A stretch of 64,000 nucleotides of DNA from Spongisporangium articulatum. Its GTDB lineage: Bacteria > Actinomycetota > Actinomycetes > Actinomycetales > Kineosporiaceae. The notes under the pieces were generated by a model. That model did not search any database and was not told the origin of the DNA. It saw only the letters and a program-made list of their open reading frames with translations. Below, in pieces: positions 44,196 through 52,063 of the stretch. Location: NCBI RefSeq assembly GCF_044465595.1, contig NZ_JBITLV010000001.1:992001-1056000 (forward strand), written 5' to 3'. A program made the position numbers and the translations under genes. Positions within the stretch are counted from its first letter, which is position 1. Every line of letters begins with the position of its first letter.

Positions 44196-44825
44196 GTGTC
44201 GTTCATGCAGGCGGTGCGCAGCGTCCTGTCGCAGTACGCCACGTTCAGTGGTCGGGCGCGGCGCTCGGAGTTCTGGTGGTTCGGGCTCTTCTACCTGCTG
44301 GTGACCTGGGGCCTGTTCATCGTCGCGGCCCTGCTCGGCGCCGGCGCGATGGCCCTGGACGACACGCTGGGCACGGCGGTGCTCGTCGTCGCGCTGATCG
44401 TCGCGATCGTCGTGATGATCGGGCTGATCGTGCCGTCGCTGGCGGTGCAGGTCCGGCGGTTGCACGACACGGGCCGTTCGGGCTGGTGGCTGCTGCTGTC
44501 GTTCGTGCCGTTCGGAGGCATCGTGGTGTTCGTCTTCACGCTGCTCGACAGCCAGCCCGACAACCAGTACGGCCCCTCGCCGAAGTACCCGGGCGGCCTC
44601 CCGGGTTTCGGCGGCGGGTACCCGTCGCCCTACCCGCCGCAGCCGTACCCGGCCCAGCAGCCGGGTTACGGGCAGCCGGGTTACGGGCAGCCGGGTTACG
44701 GGCAGCCGGGTTACGGGCAGCCGGGTTACGGACAGCCGGGTTACGGACAGCCGGGTTACGGACAGCAGCCGCCGCCGTCGTCCTACGGCCAGCAGCCGCC
44801 GCAGAACCCGTTGCCGCCGCAGTAA
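44196..44825 (+). CDS. DUF805 membrane protein with GYGQP repeat tail
   Basis: 209 residues: a DUF805 membrane domain (FSGRARRSEFWWFGLFYLL, RRLHDTGRSGWWLLLSF, NQYGPSPKYPG) followed by a Pro/Gly/Tyr/Gln-rich tail with seven GYGQP units. Such tails are flexible and may self-associate or bind wall polymers. The GTG at 44196 lies 7 bases after AGGGGG. Adjacent paralogue of the previous gene, by tandem duplication plus tail growth. Confidence 0.85.
   Translation: MSFMQAVRSVLSQYATFSGRARRSEFWWFGLFYLLVTWGLFIVAALLGAGAMALDDTLGTAVLVVALIVAIVVMIGLIVPSLAVQVRRLHDTGRSGWWLLLSFVPFGGIVVFVFTLLDSQPDNQYGPSPKYPGGLPGFGGGYPSPYPPQPYPAQQPGYGQPGYGQPGYGQPGYGQPGYGQPGYGQPGYGQQPPPSSYGQQPPQNPLPPQ
44661..44765 (+). repeat. 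Seven tandem copies of a 15-base coding repeat
   Basis: Unit CCGGGTTACGGGCAG; the last three copies carry GGACAG instead of GGGCAG. In frame, each unit encodes PGYGQ. The near-identity at DNA level suggests recent slippage. Confidence 0.95.
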
Positions 44826-44835
44826 CCTGCGCACC

Positions 44836-44895
44836 GGGTGGGCACGGTGTCACACAGTGCTCACCAGGCGGTCGCGGTGTCACACCGTGCTCACC
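44836..44895. terminator. Two tandem hairpins between convergent genes
   Basis: A 21-base direct repeat, CGGTGTCACACAGTGCTCACC (first 44845-44865, one difference in the second 44875-44895). The first copy with its left flank forms an imperfect stem GGTG.GCAC.GTG / CAC.GTGC.CACC. Located between the DUF805 stop (44825) and the IclR stop (44922). Confidence 0.6.
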
Positions 44896-44921
44896 TGCGT
44901 CCTGCCCACCGCACCGAGCGG

Positions 44922-45695
44922 TCAGGGCGCCGCGTAGTACCCGAGTCGCCGGCTGATCTCCCGCGCGCCCGCGACCAGGCGGGCCGCGACCGCCGGGAAC
45001 TGCGTCACCTGCAGCCGGTAGCTCGGCCCCGACGCGCTGATCGCGGCCACCACCCGCCCGTCCCCGCTCCAGATCGGGGCGGCGACGGCGGTCAGGCCCA
45101 CCTCGAGCTCCTCGGCCGTGCTCGCCCACCCGGCGTCCTTCACCGTGGCCAGCTGCATGGCCAGCGCCTGCGGGTCGGTCACCGTCGCGTCGGTCAACCG
45201 GTCCAGGGGCCCGGCGAGGACGCCCTTGCGGACGGCGGGGGTGGCGTGCGCCAGCAGCACCTTCCCGCTGGAGGTGGCGTGCAACGGCGTCCGGCGCCCG
45301 ATCCAGTTCCGGCTGCCGACCGAGGCCGTGCCGAACTCCTGCAGGACGTTCACGGCCGCGCCGTCGTCGAGGATCGCCACGTTGATCGTCTCGCCGAGCT
45401 CGGCGGCCAGCCCCTCGCACACCTCGCGGCCCTCGCGGCTGACGTCGAGTCGCCCGGTGGTGGCCGCGGCCAGCCGCAGCACCCCCAGCCCGAGCCGGTA
45501 CTTGCCCCGATCGCCCACCTGGGTGACCAGGCCCCGGCTCTCCAGGGCGGTGACCAGCCGGAAGGCGGTGGACTTGTGGACGTCGAGCGCGGCGGCCAGC
45601 TCGGTGACGCCCAGCTCGCCCTGCTCGGCGAGGAGGTCCAGAACGGTCAGCGCCCTCTCCACTGACTGCACCTGCGCGGGCACGGACCGGTCCAC
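44922..45695 (-). CDS. IclR-family transcription regulator
   Basis: 257 residues. Seen: N-terminal winged helix (SVERALTVLDLLAEQGELGVTELAAALDVHKSTAFRLVTALESRGLV) and the IclR effector domain (RRTPLHATSSGKVLLAH, GLTAVAAPIWSGDGRVVAAISASGP). GTG at 45695. Divergent from the Rieske operon, with TTGCGC-CAT-GCGCAA in the 164-base gap, so it most likely controls that operon, and by site similarity also the importer and choline genes. Effector may be glycine betaine or a derivative (inference). Confidence 0.88.
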   Translation of the reverse strand: MDRSVPAQVQSVERALTVLDLLAEQGELGVTELAAALDVHKSTAFRLVTALESRGLVTQVGDRGKYRLGLGVLRLAAATTGRLDVSREGREVCEGLAAELGETINVAILDDGAAVNVLQEFGTASVGSRNWIGRRTPLHATSSGKVLLAHATPAVRKGVLAGPLDRLTDATVTDPQALAMQLATVKDAGWASTAEELEVGLTAVAAPIWSGDGRVVAAISASGPSYRLQVTQFPAVAARLVAGAREISRRLGYYAAP

Positions 45696-45784
45696 GCCGT
45701 CAGCCTAGGGGCAGGGGTGGCCCCGGGTGTCACCAGAGTTAACGCAGGAGCCTTGCTCCCGGAGTCACCTCCACCGCACACTTG

Positions 45785-45819
45785 TTGCGCCTGGAACATT
45801 CGGCTTGCGCCATGCGCAA
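45785..45819. promoter_or_regulatory. Operator pair before the Rieske oxygenase operon
   Basis: TTGCGC-CAT-GCGCAA at 45805-45819 is a perfect 6-3-6 dyad. A half-site TTGCGC lies at 45785-45790. The dyad plus flank, TGCGCCATGCGCAACAG, is the exact inverse of the importer-promoter sequence near 35914. Confidence 0.65.
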
Positions 45820-45859
45820 CAGGCAAGACGCATGGCGGCGGCCGGAAAGGGCTGGACTG

Positions 45860-46213
45860 ATGAGCGAGACCCGGGTGTGCGCGGTGACCGACGTCCCCGA
45901 GGGCGAGGCCTACCGGGTGGTGCTGGACGGCCTGCCGATCTCGGTCTGGCACGTCGAGGGTGCCTTCTACGCGATCGACGACACCTGCACCCACCAGGAC
46001 GCCTCGCTGGCCGACGGCTGGCTCGAGGGCTGTGCCGTGGAGTGCCCGCTGCACGCCTCGATGTTCGACCTGCGCACGGGCGCGGTCAGCGGGCCGCCCG
46101 CGCAGACACCGGTGCGCACGCACGCGGTCTTCGTGAAGGATGGGGCCGTGTATGTCTCCCCTGGCACCCCCGCGTCCCTGACCGACTCCTCGACCGGGCA
46201 GGTGGGTCGATGA
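45860..46213 (+). CDS. Rieske [2Fe-2S] ferredoxin
   Basis: 117 residues, electron carrier for the oxygenase encoded two genes downstream. Seen: the two cluster-binding boxes, C-T-H in IDDTCTHQDASL and C-P-L-H in VECPLHASMFDL, as in BphA3-like ferredoxins. The ATG at 45860 opens MSETRVCAVTDV. The stop overlaps the reductase start by 4 bases (ATGA). Confidence 0.92.
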   Translation: MSETRVCAVTDVPEGEAYRVVLDGLPISVWHVEGAFYAIDDTCTHQDASLADGWLEGCAVECPLHASMFDLRTGAVSGPPAQTPVRTHAVFVKDGAVYVSPGTPASLTDSSTGQVGR

Positions 46214-47454
46214 GCGGGATCACGTCGGTCGCCGTCGTCGGCGCCTCGCTCGCCGGCCTGTCCGCCGCCCGCGCCCTGCGCTCGCTCGGCTACACCGGCT
46301 CCGTCGTCCTGATCGGCGACGAGGTCCACCGCCCCTACGACCGCCCGCCGCTGTCCAAGGAGTTCCTGGCCGGCAAGCAGCAGGCCGAGGACATCTCCTT
46401 GGGCATGCCCAAGGACGAGGAGCTGGACGTCGAGTGGCGGCTCGGCGTACGGGCCACCGGTCTGAAGGTGCTCGCCGAACCGGGCACGCCGGGGGCGTTC
46501 GCCGTGGAGCTGGACGGCGGGGAGCCGGTCGTCGTCGACGCGGTGGTCGTGGCCACGGGCGCCCGGGCCCGCGAGCTGCCCGGCGAGATGCGTGAGGGCC
46601 ACCTGCTCGACGGCGTGCACACCCTGCGCACGCTGGACGACGCCCACCGGCTGCGGGCCGAGCTCGTCCCCGGGGCGCGGCTCGTGATCGCCGGCGGTGG
46701 CTTCATCGGTGCCGAGATCGCCTCCACCGCGCAGGAACTCGGCGTCGAGGTCACGGTGGTCGAGGCGGCCGCCGTCCCGCTGGCCGTCCCGCTCGGCGAG
46801 GAGCTGGCCCGCGAACTGGCCCAGGCGCACACCGAGCACGGGGTCACCCTGCTGACCGGGGTCGGTGTGGCCGCGCTGCACGGCGAGGCGAGGGTCACCG
46901 GCGTCGAGCTGGCCGACGGGCGGGTCCTGCCCGCGGACGTCGTGGTGGTCGGCATCGGCTCGCTGCCCAACACCGAGTGGCTGGCCGGCAGCGGTCTGAC
47001 CCTGGAGGCCGGCGGCGTGCTGATCGACGAGGCCGGGCGGACCAACCTGCCCGGGGTCGTCGCCACCGGCGACGTGGCCGCGGTCTTCGACCCGCTGGCC
47101 GGCCGGGTCGTGCGCGGCGAGCACTGGACCGACGCGTTGCAGCACCCGAACGTGGCCGCCGCGGCCCTGCTCGGCGTCGACCCGCCTGCGCAGCCGCCGC
47201 ACGCGGTCATCCCGTACTTCTGGTCCGACCAGTACGGGGTCCGCCTGCAGTTCGCCGGTTTCCGGGCCGACGGCGACGAGTTCGAGATCGTCGACGGCGC
47301 CCTGGAGCCGGGCGAGGACGGCGGTCGCTCCTTCGTGGCGGTCTACCGGCGCGGGGAGCTGCCGGTGGCCGTGCTCGGGGTCGGCATCCCGCGGACCTTC
47401 AACAAGTGGCGTCGCGAACTCGTCAAGAGTCACGCCCAACTCAGCACTGCATAG
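46210..47454 (+). CDS. Ferredoxin reductase, FAD/NAD type (BphA4-like)
   Basis: 414 residues, passes electrons from NAD(P)H to the ferredoxin. Seen: FAD motif VAVVGASLAGLSAARAL, YDRPPLSKEFLAG, NAD motif LVIAGGGFIGAEIAST, and the second FAD site GVVATGDVAAVFDP, with the family C-terminal domain (PYFWSDQYGVRLQFAG). Overlaps the ferredoxin gene by 4 bases and is followed after 17 bases by the oxygenase. Confidence 0.92.
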   Translation: MSGITSVAVVGASLAGLSAARALRSLGYTGSVVLIGDEVHRPYDRPPLSKEFLAGKQQAEDISLGMPKDEELDVEWRLGVRATGLKVLAEPGTPGAFAVELDGGEPVVVDAVVVATGARARELPGEMREGHLLDGVHTLRTLDDAHRLRAELVPGARLVIAGGGFIGAEIASTAQELGVEVTVVEAAAVPLAVPLGEELARELAQAHTEHGVTLLTGVGVAALHGEARVTGVELADGRVLPADVVVVGIGSLPNTEWLAGSGLTLEAGGVLIDEAGRTNLPGVVATGDVAAVFDPLAGRVVRGEHWTDALQHPNVAAAALLGVDPPAQPPHAVIPYFWSDQYGVRLQFAGFRADGDEFEIVDGALEPGEDGGRSFVAVYRRGELPVAVLGVGIPRTFNKWRRELVKSHAQLSTA

Positions 47455-47471
47455 TCGAAAGGTGCCTGCTC

Positions 47472-48599
47472 ATGACCACTGTCAGCCTCCCGGAGAGTCT
47501 GATCGGCACGCCGCCCGGGTCGGACTACACCGACCCGGCCGGCTTCGCCCGTGAGCAGGAGCGCATCTTCGAGCGGACCTGGTTCGCCGTCGCCCGGGCC
47601 ACCGACCTGCCCACCCCCGGGAAGTTCGTCACCCGGCAGGTCGGGCGCGAGAGCGTCCTCGTGGTGCGCGGCCGCGACGGCGCCCTGCGGGCGTTCCTGA
47701 ACGTGTGCCGGCACCGCGGCGCTCAGCTGTGCCGGCAGCCGGAGGGGGAGCTGCGCCGCAGCATCCAGTGCATGTACCACGCCTGGACCTACGGGTTCGA
47801 CGGGAAGCTCATCGCCGCGCCGAATCTCGCGTCGTTCGAGGGCGTCCGCAAGGAGGACTACGGGCTGCGTGAGGTCCACCTGCGCGAGTGGATCGGCTAC
47901 GCCTGGGTGAACCTGGCCGACGCCCCGCCCAGCTTCGAGCAGGACGTGCTGGGCTCGGCCACCACCCGGCTCGGGGAGGAGAACGCCATCGGGGACTGGA
48001 AGATCGACTCCCTGACGGTCGGTCACCGGATCGAGTACGACGTGCGGGCCAACTGGAAGCTCCTCATCGAGAACTTCATGGAGTGCTACCACTGCGCGAC
48101 GATCCACCCCGAGCTGACCGAGGTGCTGCCCGAGTTCACCGAGGGGTGGGCCGCGCAGTCGTACGTCGGGCACGGGGCCTCGTTCGGCGACGACGTCCAG
48201 GGCTTCACGGTCGACGGGAGCGAGGGCCTCGGCACGATCCCCGGCCTGGCGCCGGAGCGGGACCGGAAGTACTACGCGATCACCGTGCGCCCCAACGTCT
48301 TCATCAACATGATGCCCGACCACGTCGTCGTGCACCGGATGTACCCGCTGGCCGCCGACCGCACCCTGGTCGAGTGCGACTGGCTGTTCGCGCCCGAGAC
48401 CCTCGCCGAGGCGCCCGACCTGACCCGCACGATCGAGTTGTTCGACCGGGTCAACCGGCAGGACTTCGACGCCTGCGAGGCCACCCAGCCCGGCATGGCG
48501 TCGCGCTCCTACCGCGACGGCGGCGTCCTGGTGCCCAACGAGCACCACCTGGCCGACTTCCACGAGTGGGTGACCGAGCGGCTGAACCGGCCCCTGTAG
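47472..48599 (+). CDS. Rieske non-heme iron oxygenase, likely glycine betaine demethylase
   Basis: 375 residues. Seen: Rieske centre CRHRG...CMYHAW (near residues 76-100) and the mononuclear iron site in ENFMECYHCATIHPEL. Size and layout match the GbcA/carnitine/stachydrine oxygenase group acting on quaternary ammonium compounds. In pseudomonads glycine betaine demethylation needs only GbcA and a GbcB reductase; here a separate ferredoxin and reductase precede it. Glycine betaine is inferred from the enzymes before and after it encoded nearby. ATG at 47472. Confidence 0.87.
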   Translation: MTTVSLPESLIGTPPGSDYTDPAGFAREQERIFERTWFAVARATDLPTPGKFVTRQVGRESVLVVRGRDGALRAFLNVCRHRGAQLCRQPEGELRRSIQCMYHAWTYGFDGKLIAAPNLASFEGVRKEDYGLREVHLREWIGYAWVNLADAPPSFEQDVLGSATTRLGEENAIGDWKIDSLTVGHRIEYDVRANWKLLIENFMECYHCATIHPELTEVLPEFTEGWAAQSYVGHGASFGDDVQGFTVDGSEGLGTIPGLAPERDRKYYAITVRPNVFINMMPDHVVVHRMYPLAADRTLVECDWLFAPETLAEAPDLTRTIELFDRVNRQDFDACEATQPGMASRSYRDGGVLVPNEHHLADFHEWVTERLNRPL

Positions 48600-48674
48600 C
48601 GGCCGTCGCGGGCGATCTTCAGGCCAGGTGGTACGCCACGGCGGGGGAATTTCCTGTTACTGACCGTACAGTGA

Positions 48675-49736
48675 ATGATTCCCACCGTGGCGGTGACGCG
48701 GATGGGACTCGTGGGGTTCGGGTCGGGTGGGCGGCTCTTCCATGCCCCGCTGATCGACGGGGCGGACGGGTGCGAGCTGGCCGGGGTGGTGACGTCGTCG
48801 CCCGAGCGGCAGGCCGAGGTGCGCGAGCTCGGCGTCCCGGCGTTCGAGACGCTCGCTGACCTGCTGGAGTCCGGCGCCGTCGACGCTGTCACCATCTCGA
48901 CCCCGGCCGCCACCCACGTGTCGCTGGTGCAGCAGGCGATCGCGGCCGGCGTGCCGGTGGTCAGCGACAAGCCGTTCGCGCTCGACCGCACGTCAGCACG
49001 GGAGGCGGTCGAGGCGGCGGAGGCGGCTGGCGTCCTGCTGTCGGTGTACCAGAACCGGCGCTGGGACTCGGATTTCCGCACCCTGCAGTCGCTGGTGGAC
49101 GCCGGTCGCCTCGGTGAGGTGCTCCGGTTCGAGTCGCGCTTCGAGCGGCTGTCCGCCCCCGACAAGCCCGTCGGACTGGCCGGGGGCGGGCTGCTGCTGG
49201 ACTTCGGCGCCCACCTCGTCGACCAGGCCCTGGTTCTGCTCGGCCCGGCCGTCACGGTCTACGCCGAGGTGAGCACGCGCACCGACGCGCCGCAGCCCCG
49301 CGCCGGACGGCACCCCCTCGAGGACGACTGGTTCATCGCGCTGGAACACGAGTCCGGGGCCCGATCGCACCTGGCCGGCAGCTGGTGGCACCCGGCCCCC
49401 GGCCCAAGGTTCCGGGTGGTCGGCACGCAGGCGGCCTACGTCGTCCGGGAGTTGATGGACGGTCAGGAGAGTGCCCTCAAGGCCGGGTTCTCGCCGGTCG
49501 ACGTGCCCGGCTGGCTCGAGGAGCCGGAGATGGCGTGGGGCCGGCTGCAGTACGGCGGCGCCGTGGAGATCGTGCCGAGCGAGCGCGGCCGGTGGGACCT
49601 GTTCTACGAGCTGTGGGGGGCGGCCGTGCGCGGCCAGGGTCCGGTGCCGGTCGACCCCTGGGACGCCGTGCGGGCGCTCGAGGTGATCGACGCCGCCCGC
49701 CTCTCGGCCGCCCAGGGGCGCGTCGTCCGGCTCTGA
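48675..49736 (+). CDS. Gfo/Idh/MocA-family oxidoreductase
   Basis: NAD(P)-dependent sugar- or polyol-type dehydrogenase, about 353 residues. Seen: Rossmann motif MGLVGFGSGGRLFHAPLI, the catalytic Lys in VVSDKPFALD, and the active-site His in LLDFGAHLVDQALVLLG. The start is unclear (ATG 48675, GTG 48687 or 48693, ATG 48702) because none has a ribosome site; leaderless translation is possible. It may follow the Rieske operon by chance. Confidence 0.85.
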   Translation: MIPTVAVTRMGLVGFGSGGRLFHAPLIDGADGCELAGVVTSSPERQAEVRELGVPAFETLADLLESGAVDAVTISTPAATHVSLVQQAIAAGVPVVSDKPFALDRTSAREAVEAAEAAGVLLSVYQNRRWDSDFRTLQSLVDAGRLGEVLRFESRFERLSAPDKPVGLAGGGLLLDFGAHLVDQALVLLGPAVTVYAEVSTRTDAPQPRAGRHPLEDDWFIALEHESGARSHLAGSWWHPAPGPRFRVVGTQAAYVVRELMDGQESALKAGFSPVDVPGWLEEPEMAWGRLQYGGAVEIVPSERGRWDLFYELWGAAVRGQGPVPVDPWDAVRALEVIDAARLSAAQGRVVRL

Positions 49737-49794
49737 CGTCTCATTCCGAGACGCCGTTTCCGTTTTGCCGGTAACGCCCTGGATGCTCTTCCGT

Positions 49795-50652
49795 GTGACG
49801 TCCGACAGCGGGGGTAAGCAGCCGGGGCCGGTTCATGACCGGGCGATGCGCGGGCTGATGGGTGGGGGGCTGGTCCCGGTCTGCGCCGCCCTGGGCATCG
49901 CCGTCAGCCCCAGGGCCCGGTCGCTGGGCGAGACCTTCACGCGTGCAACCCTGACCACGGACCTCGTGCTCCAGGATGTCGACCGGATCGTCCACGTCGA
50001 GTGCGAGCGTCAGGGTGGCCGGACGATCGTCGCGCGGATGCTCGAGTACCGCGGGGCGATCATGCGCAAGCACCACACGTCCCGGATCGACCAGTACGTG
50101 GTTGTCCTCGGGGGGCGTCGCGTGCCCTCAGTGGCGGGCTGGCCCTGGGCGCATCCCTTCGTCACCGTCTACTTGCGGGATCTGTCGCCGGAGGCATTCC
50201 TGACGGAACCGGCCACAGCGCCGTTGGCGGCCTTGGCGGGCCGGGTGAAGGCGAGACGTGGGGCCGCCCTGATCGCCGCCGTCCGGTTGATCGACGCCGA
50301 AGGGGGTGCGCGAAGAACCGAACTGCTCGATCACACATTCGTCCTGGCCGCGAACGGGCTGGACCGGCCTACAATTGCCGGAATCGTTGAGGAGGTTGCC
50401 ATGACCATCGAGTCGATTCTCGACATCTACCGGGACACGACCCTCGGTCAGGCCATGCACGAAGAAGGCCGCGAAGAAGGCCGCGAAGAAGGCCGCGAAG
50501 AAGGCCGGGAAGATGTTCTGGTGGCCCTGCTGACCTCACGATTCGGCGAGGACCCCCGGGTGAGCGCCGTGGCCGCGAGTCTGGCCCAGCTCGCTCCGGC
50601 CGAGGCCCTGCGCACGGTGCTGGCCGCGGCCACCCTCGACGAACTGCTCTGA
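49795..50652 (+). CDS. Rpn-like / PD-(D/E)XK nuclease-family protein with EEGR repeats
   Basis: About 285 residues. Seen: N-terminal PVHDRAMRGLM, then DLVLQDVDRIVHVECERQGG...ARMLEYRGAI, which resembles the D...ExQ core and following Arg-Met-x-x-Tyr strand of Rpn/YhgA-type nuclease or transposase-associated proteins; a C-terminal four-fold EEGR repeat precedes a helical tail. In the family such repeats are common and length-variable. No transposase or IS ends are present. Start uncertain (GTG 49795 or ATG 49783). Recombination role is a family-level inference. Confidence 0.55.
   Translation: MTSDSGGKQPGPVHDRAMRGLMGGGLVPVCAALGIAVSPRARSLGETFTRATLTTDLVLQDVDRIVHVECERQGGRTIVARMLEYRGAIMRKHHTSRIDQYVVVLGGRRVPSVAGWPWAHPFVTVYLRDLSPEAFLTEPATAPLAALAGRVKARRGAALIAAVRLIDAEGGARRTELLDHTFVLAANGLDRPTIAGIVEEVAMTIESILDIYRDTTLGQAMHEEGREEGREEGREEGREDVLVALLTSRFGEDPRVSAVAASLAQLAPAEALRTVLAAATLDELL
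50461..50508 (+). repeat. Four tandem 12-base coding repeats
   Basis: GAAGAAGGCCGC three times, then GAAGAAGGCCGG, encoding EEGR units in the Rpn-like protein. Almost identical at DNA level, so copy number is likely to vary between strains. Confidence 0.95.
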
Positions 50653-50714
50653 CGGGCCGTCCTCGGCCCGAAAGGGTTCGCGGCGAGGGTGTGGACGCCC
50701 CTAACGTGCCCGTC

Positions 50715-51305
50715 GTGAGCTTCCTGCAGCCCGTGACCCTGACCGGCGACCTGGTCCGGCTCGAACCCCTCAGCCACGACCACCACGACGGCCTGGTCCA
50801 GGCCACCCGGGACGGCGAGCTGTGGCGGCTCTCGTACACGAGCATCCCCGACCCCGACGGCATGCGGGCCGAGATCGACCGCCGGCTGGGACTTCTCGAG
50901 GCAGGCACGATGCTGCCGTTCACCCTGCTGAGCGCCGCCGGCACCGTGCTGGGCATGACCACCTTCATGAACGTCGACGCCGTGAACCGGCGGGTGGAGA
51001 TCGGCTCGACCTGGAACCGGCGCTCGACCCAGCGCACGGGCACCAACACCGAGAGCAAGCTGCTGCTCCTGGGGCACGCCTTCGAGACGCTCGGGTGCAT
51101 CGCGGTCGAGTTCCGCACCCACTGGCTGAACCAGCAGTCCCGGGCCGCGATCGCCCGGCTCGGCGCCAAGCAGGACGGCGTGCTCCGCCAGCACCAGCGG
51201 ATGCCCGACGGGTCGTTCCGGGACACGGTCGTGTTCTCGATCATCGACTCCGAGTGGCCCGCGATCCGGACGGAACTTCGCCGCCGCCTGGCGTCCCACG
51301 GCTGA
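50715..51305 (+). CDS. GNAT-family N-acetyltransferase (RimJ/RimL type)
   Basis: 196 residues. Seen: LTGDLVRLEPLSHDH, EIGSTWNRRSTQRTGTNTESKLLLLGHAFETLG, and NQQSRAAIARLGAKQDGVLRQHQRMPDG, the pattern of RimJ/RimL-like acetyltransferases acting on protein or peptide amino ends. GTG 50715; GTG 50706 is an alternative. It leads, with 23 bases spacing, into the hydrolase/Mur ligase/ATP-grasp genes and may be part of that unit. Confidence 0.83.
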   Translation: MSFLQPVTLTGDLVRLEPLSHDHHDGLVQATRDGELWRLSYTSIPDPDGMRAEIDRRLGLLEAGTMLPFTLLSAAGTVLGMTTFMNVDAVNRRVEIGSTWNRRSTQRTGTNTESKLLLLGHAFETLGCIAVEFRTHWLNQQSRAAIARLGAKQDGVLRQHQRMPDGSFRDTVVFSIIDSEWPAIRTELRRRLASHG

Positions 51306-51328
51306 ACCGGCACCAATAGGGTGACGGC

Positions 51329-52063
51329 GTGCTCAGCTCGCTGTTGAACGGCCAGGTGTTCGGCGAACGCGTCGGCTCCGGCGCCCCCGCCGTCCTGGCC
51401 CTGCACGGGTGGCGCCGCACGCACGCCGACCTCATGGGCGTGTTCGGCGACCTGCCCGGCCTGGCCATCGACCTGCCCGGCTTCGGCGCGTCGCCCACCC
51501 CCACCGAGGCCTGGGGCAGCCCTGAGTACGCCACCGCTCTGCTCCCCCTGCTCGACGACCTGGCCGAACCCCGCATCGTCGTGGGCCACAGCTTCGGCGG
51601 GCGCGTCGCCGTCCAGTTGGCCGCCGCAGCCCCCGAGCGGGTCAAGGGGCTGGTACTGACCGGCGTCCCGTTGATCCGGGGCGAGGTGCGGCCGCCGTCG
51701 CTGGGCTACCGGCTGCTGCGGGGGGCCACGAACAAGGGGCTGATCCCGGCGAAGTACCTGGAGGCGCGCAAGCAGCGCACCGGCTCCGACGACTACCGGG
51801 CCGCGACCGGCGTCATGCGCGACATCTTCGTCACGCTGGTCAACGAGACCTACGACGACGTGATGAAGCGGGTCCAGTGCCCCGTCTTCATGGTCTGGGG
51901 CGAGCACGACACCGCGGCCCCGCCTCAGCGCAACAAGCGGGCCCAGGCCCTGTTCCCGCAGGCCCGGCTGCGCATCGTCGAGGGCTCGGGGCACCTGATC
52001 GACGCCCCGCTCGAGGCGGCCGTGCGCGACGCGGTGCAGCAGGCGGCGGAGGTGTCGGCATGA
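51329..52063 (+). CDS. Alpha/beta hydrolase
   Basis: 244 residues. Seen: PAVLALHGWRRTHAD, nucleophile elbow GHSFGGRVAVQL, acid residue in VWGEHDTAAPP and His in GSGHLIDAP. Overlaps the Mur ligase start by 4 bases, so the two are translationally coupled. It may be a peptidase or esterase of the same pathway; substrate unknown. Confidence 0.86.
   Translation: MLSSLLNGQVFGERVGSGAPAVLALHGWRRTHADLMGVFGDLPGLAIDLPGFGASPTPTEAWGSPEYATALLPLLDDLAEPRIVVGHSFGGRVAVQLAAAAPERVKGLVLTGVPLIRGEVRPPSLGYRLLRGATNKGLIPAKYLEARKQRTGSDDYRAATGVMRDIFVTLVNETYDDVMKRVQCPVFMVWGEHDTAAPPQRNKRAQALFPQARLRIVEGSGHLIDAPLEAAVRDAVQQAAEVSA

Noticed and set aside
44661..44765. Possible CRISPR or VNTR array outside genes
   Set aside because: Contiguous 15-base units without spacers, in frame in a protein tail.
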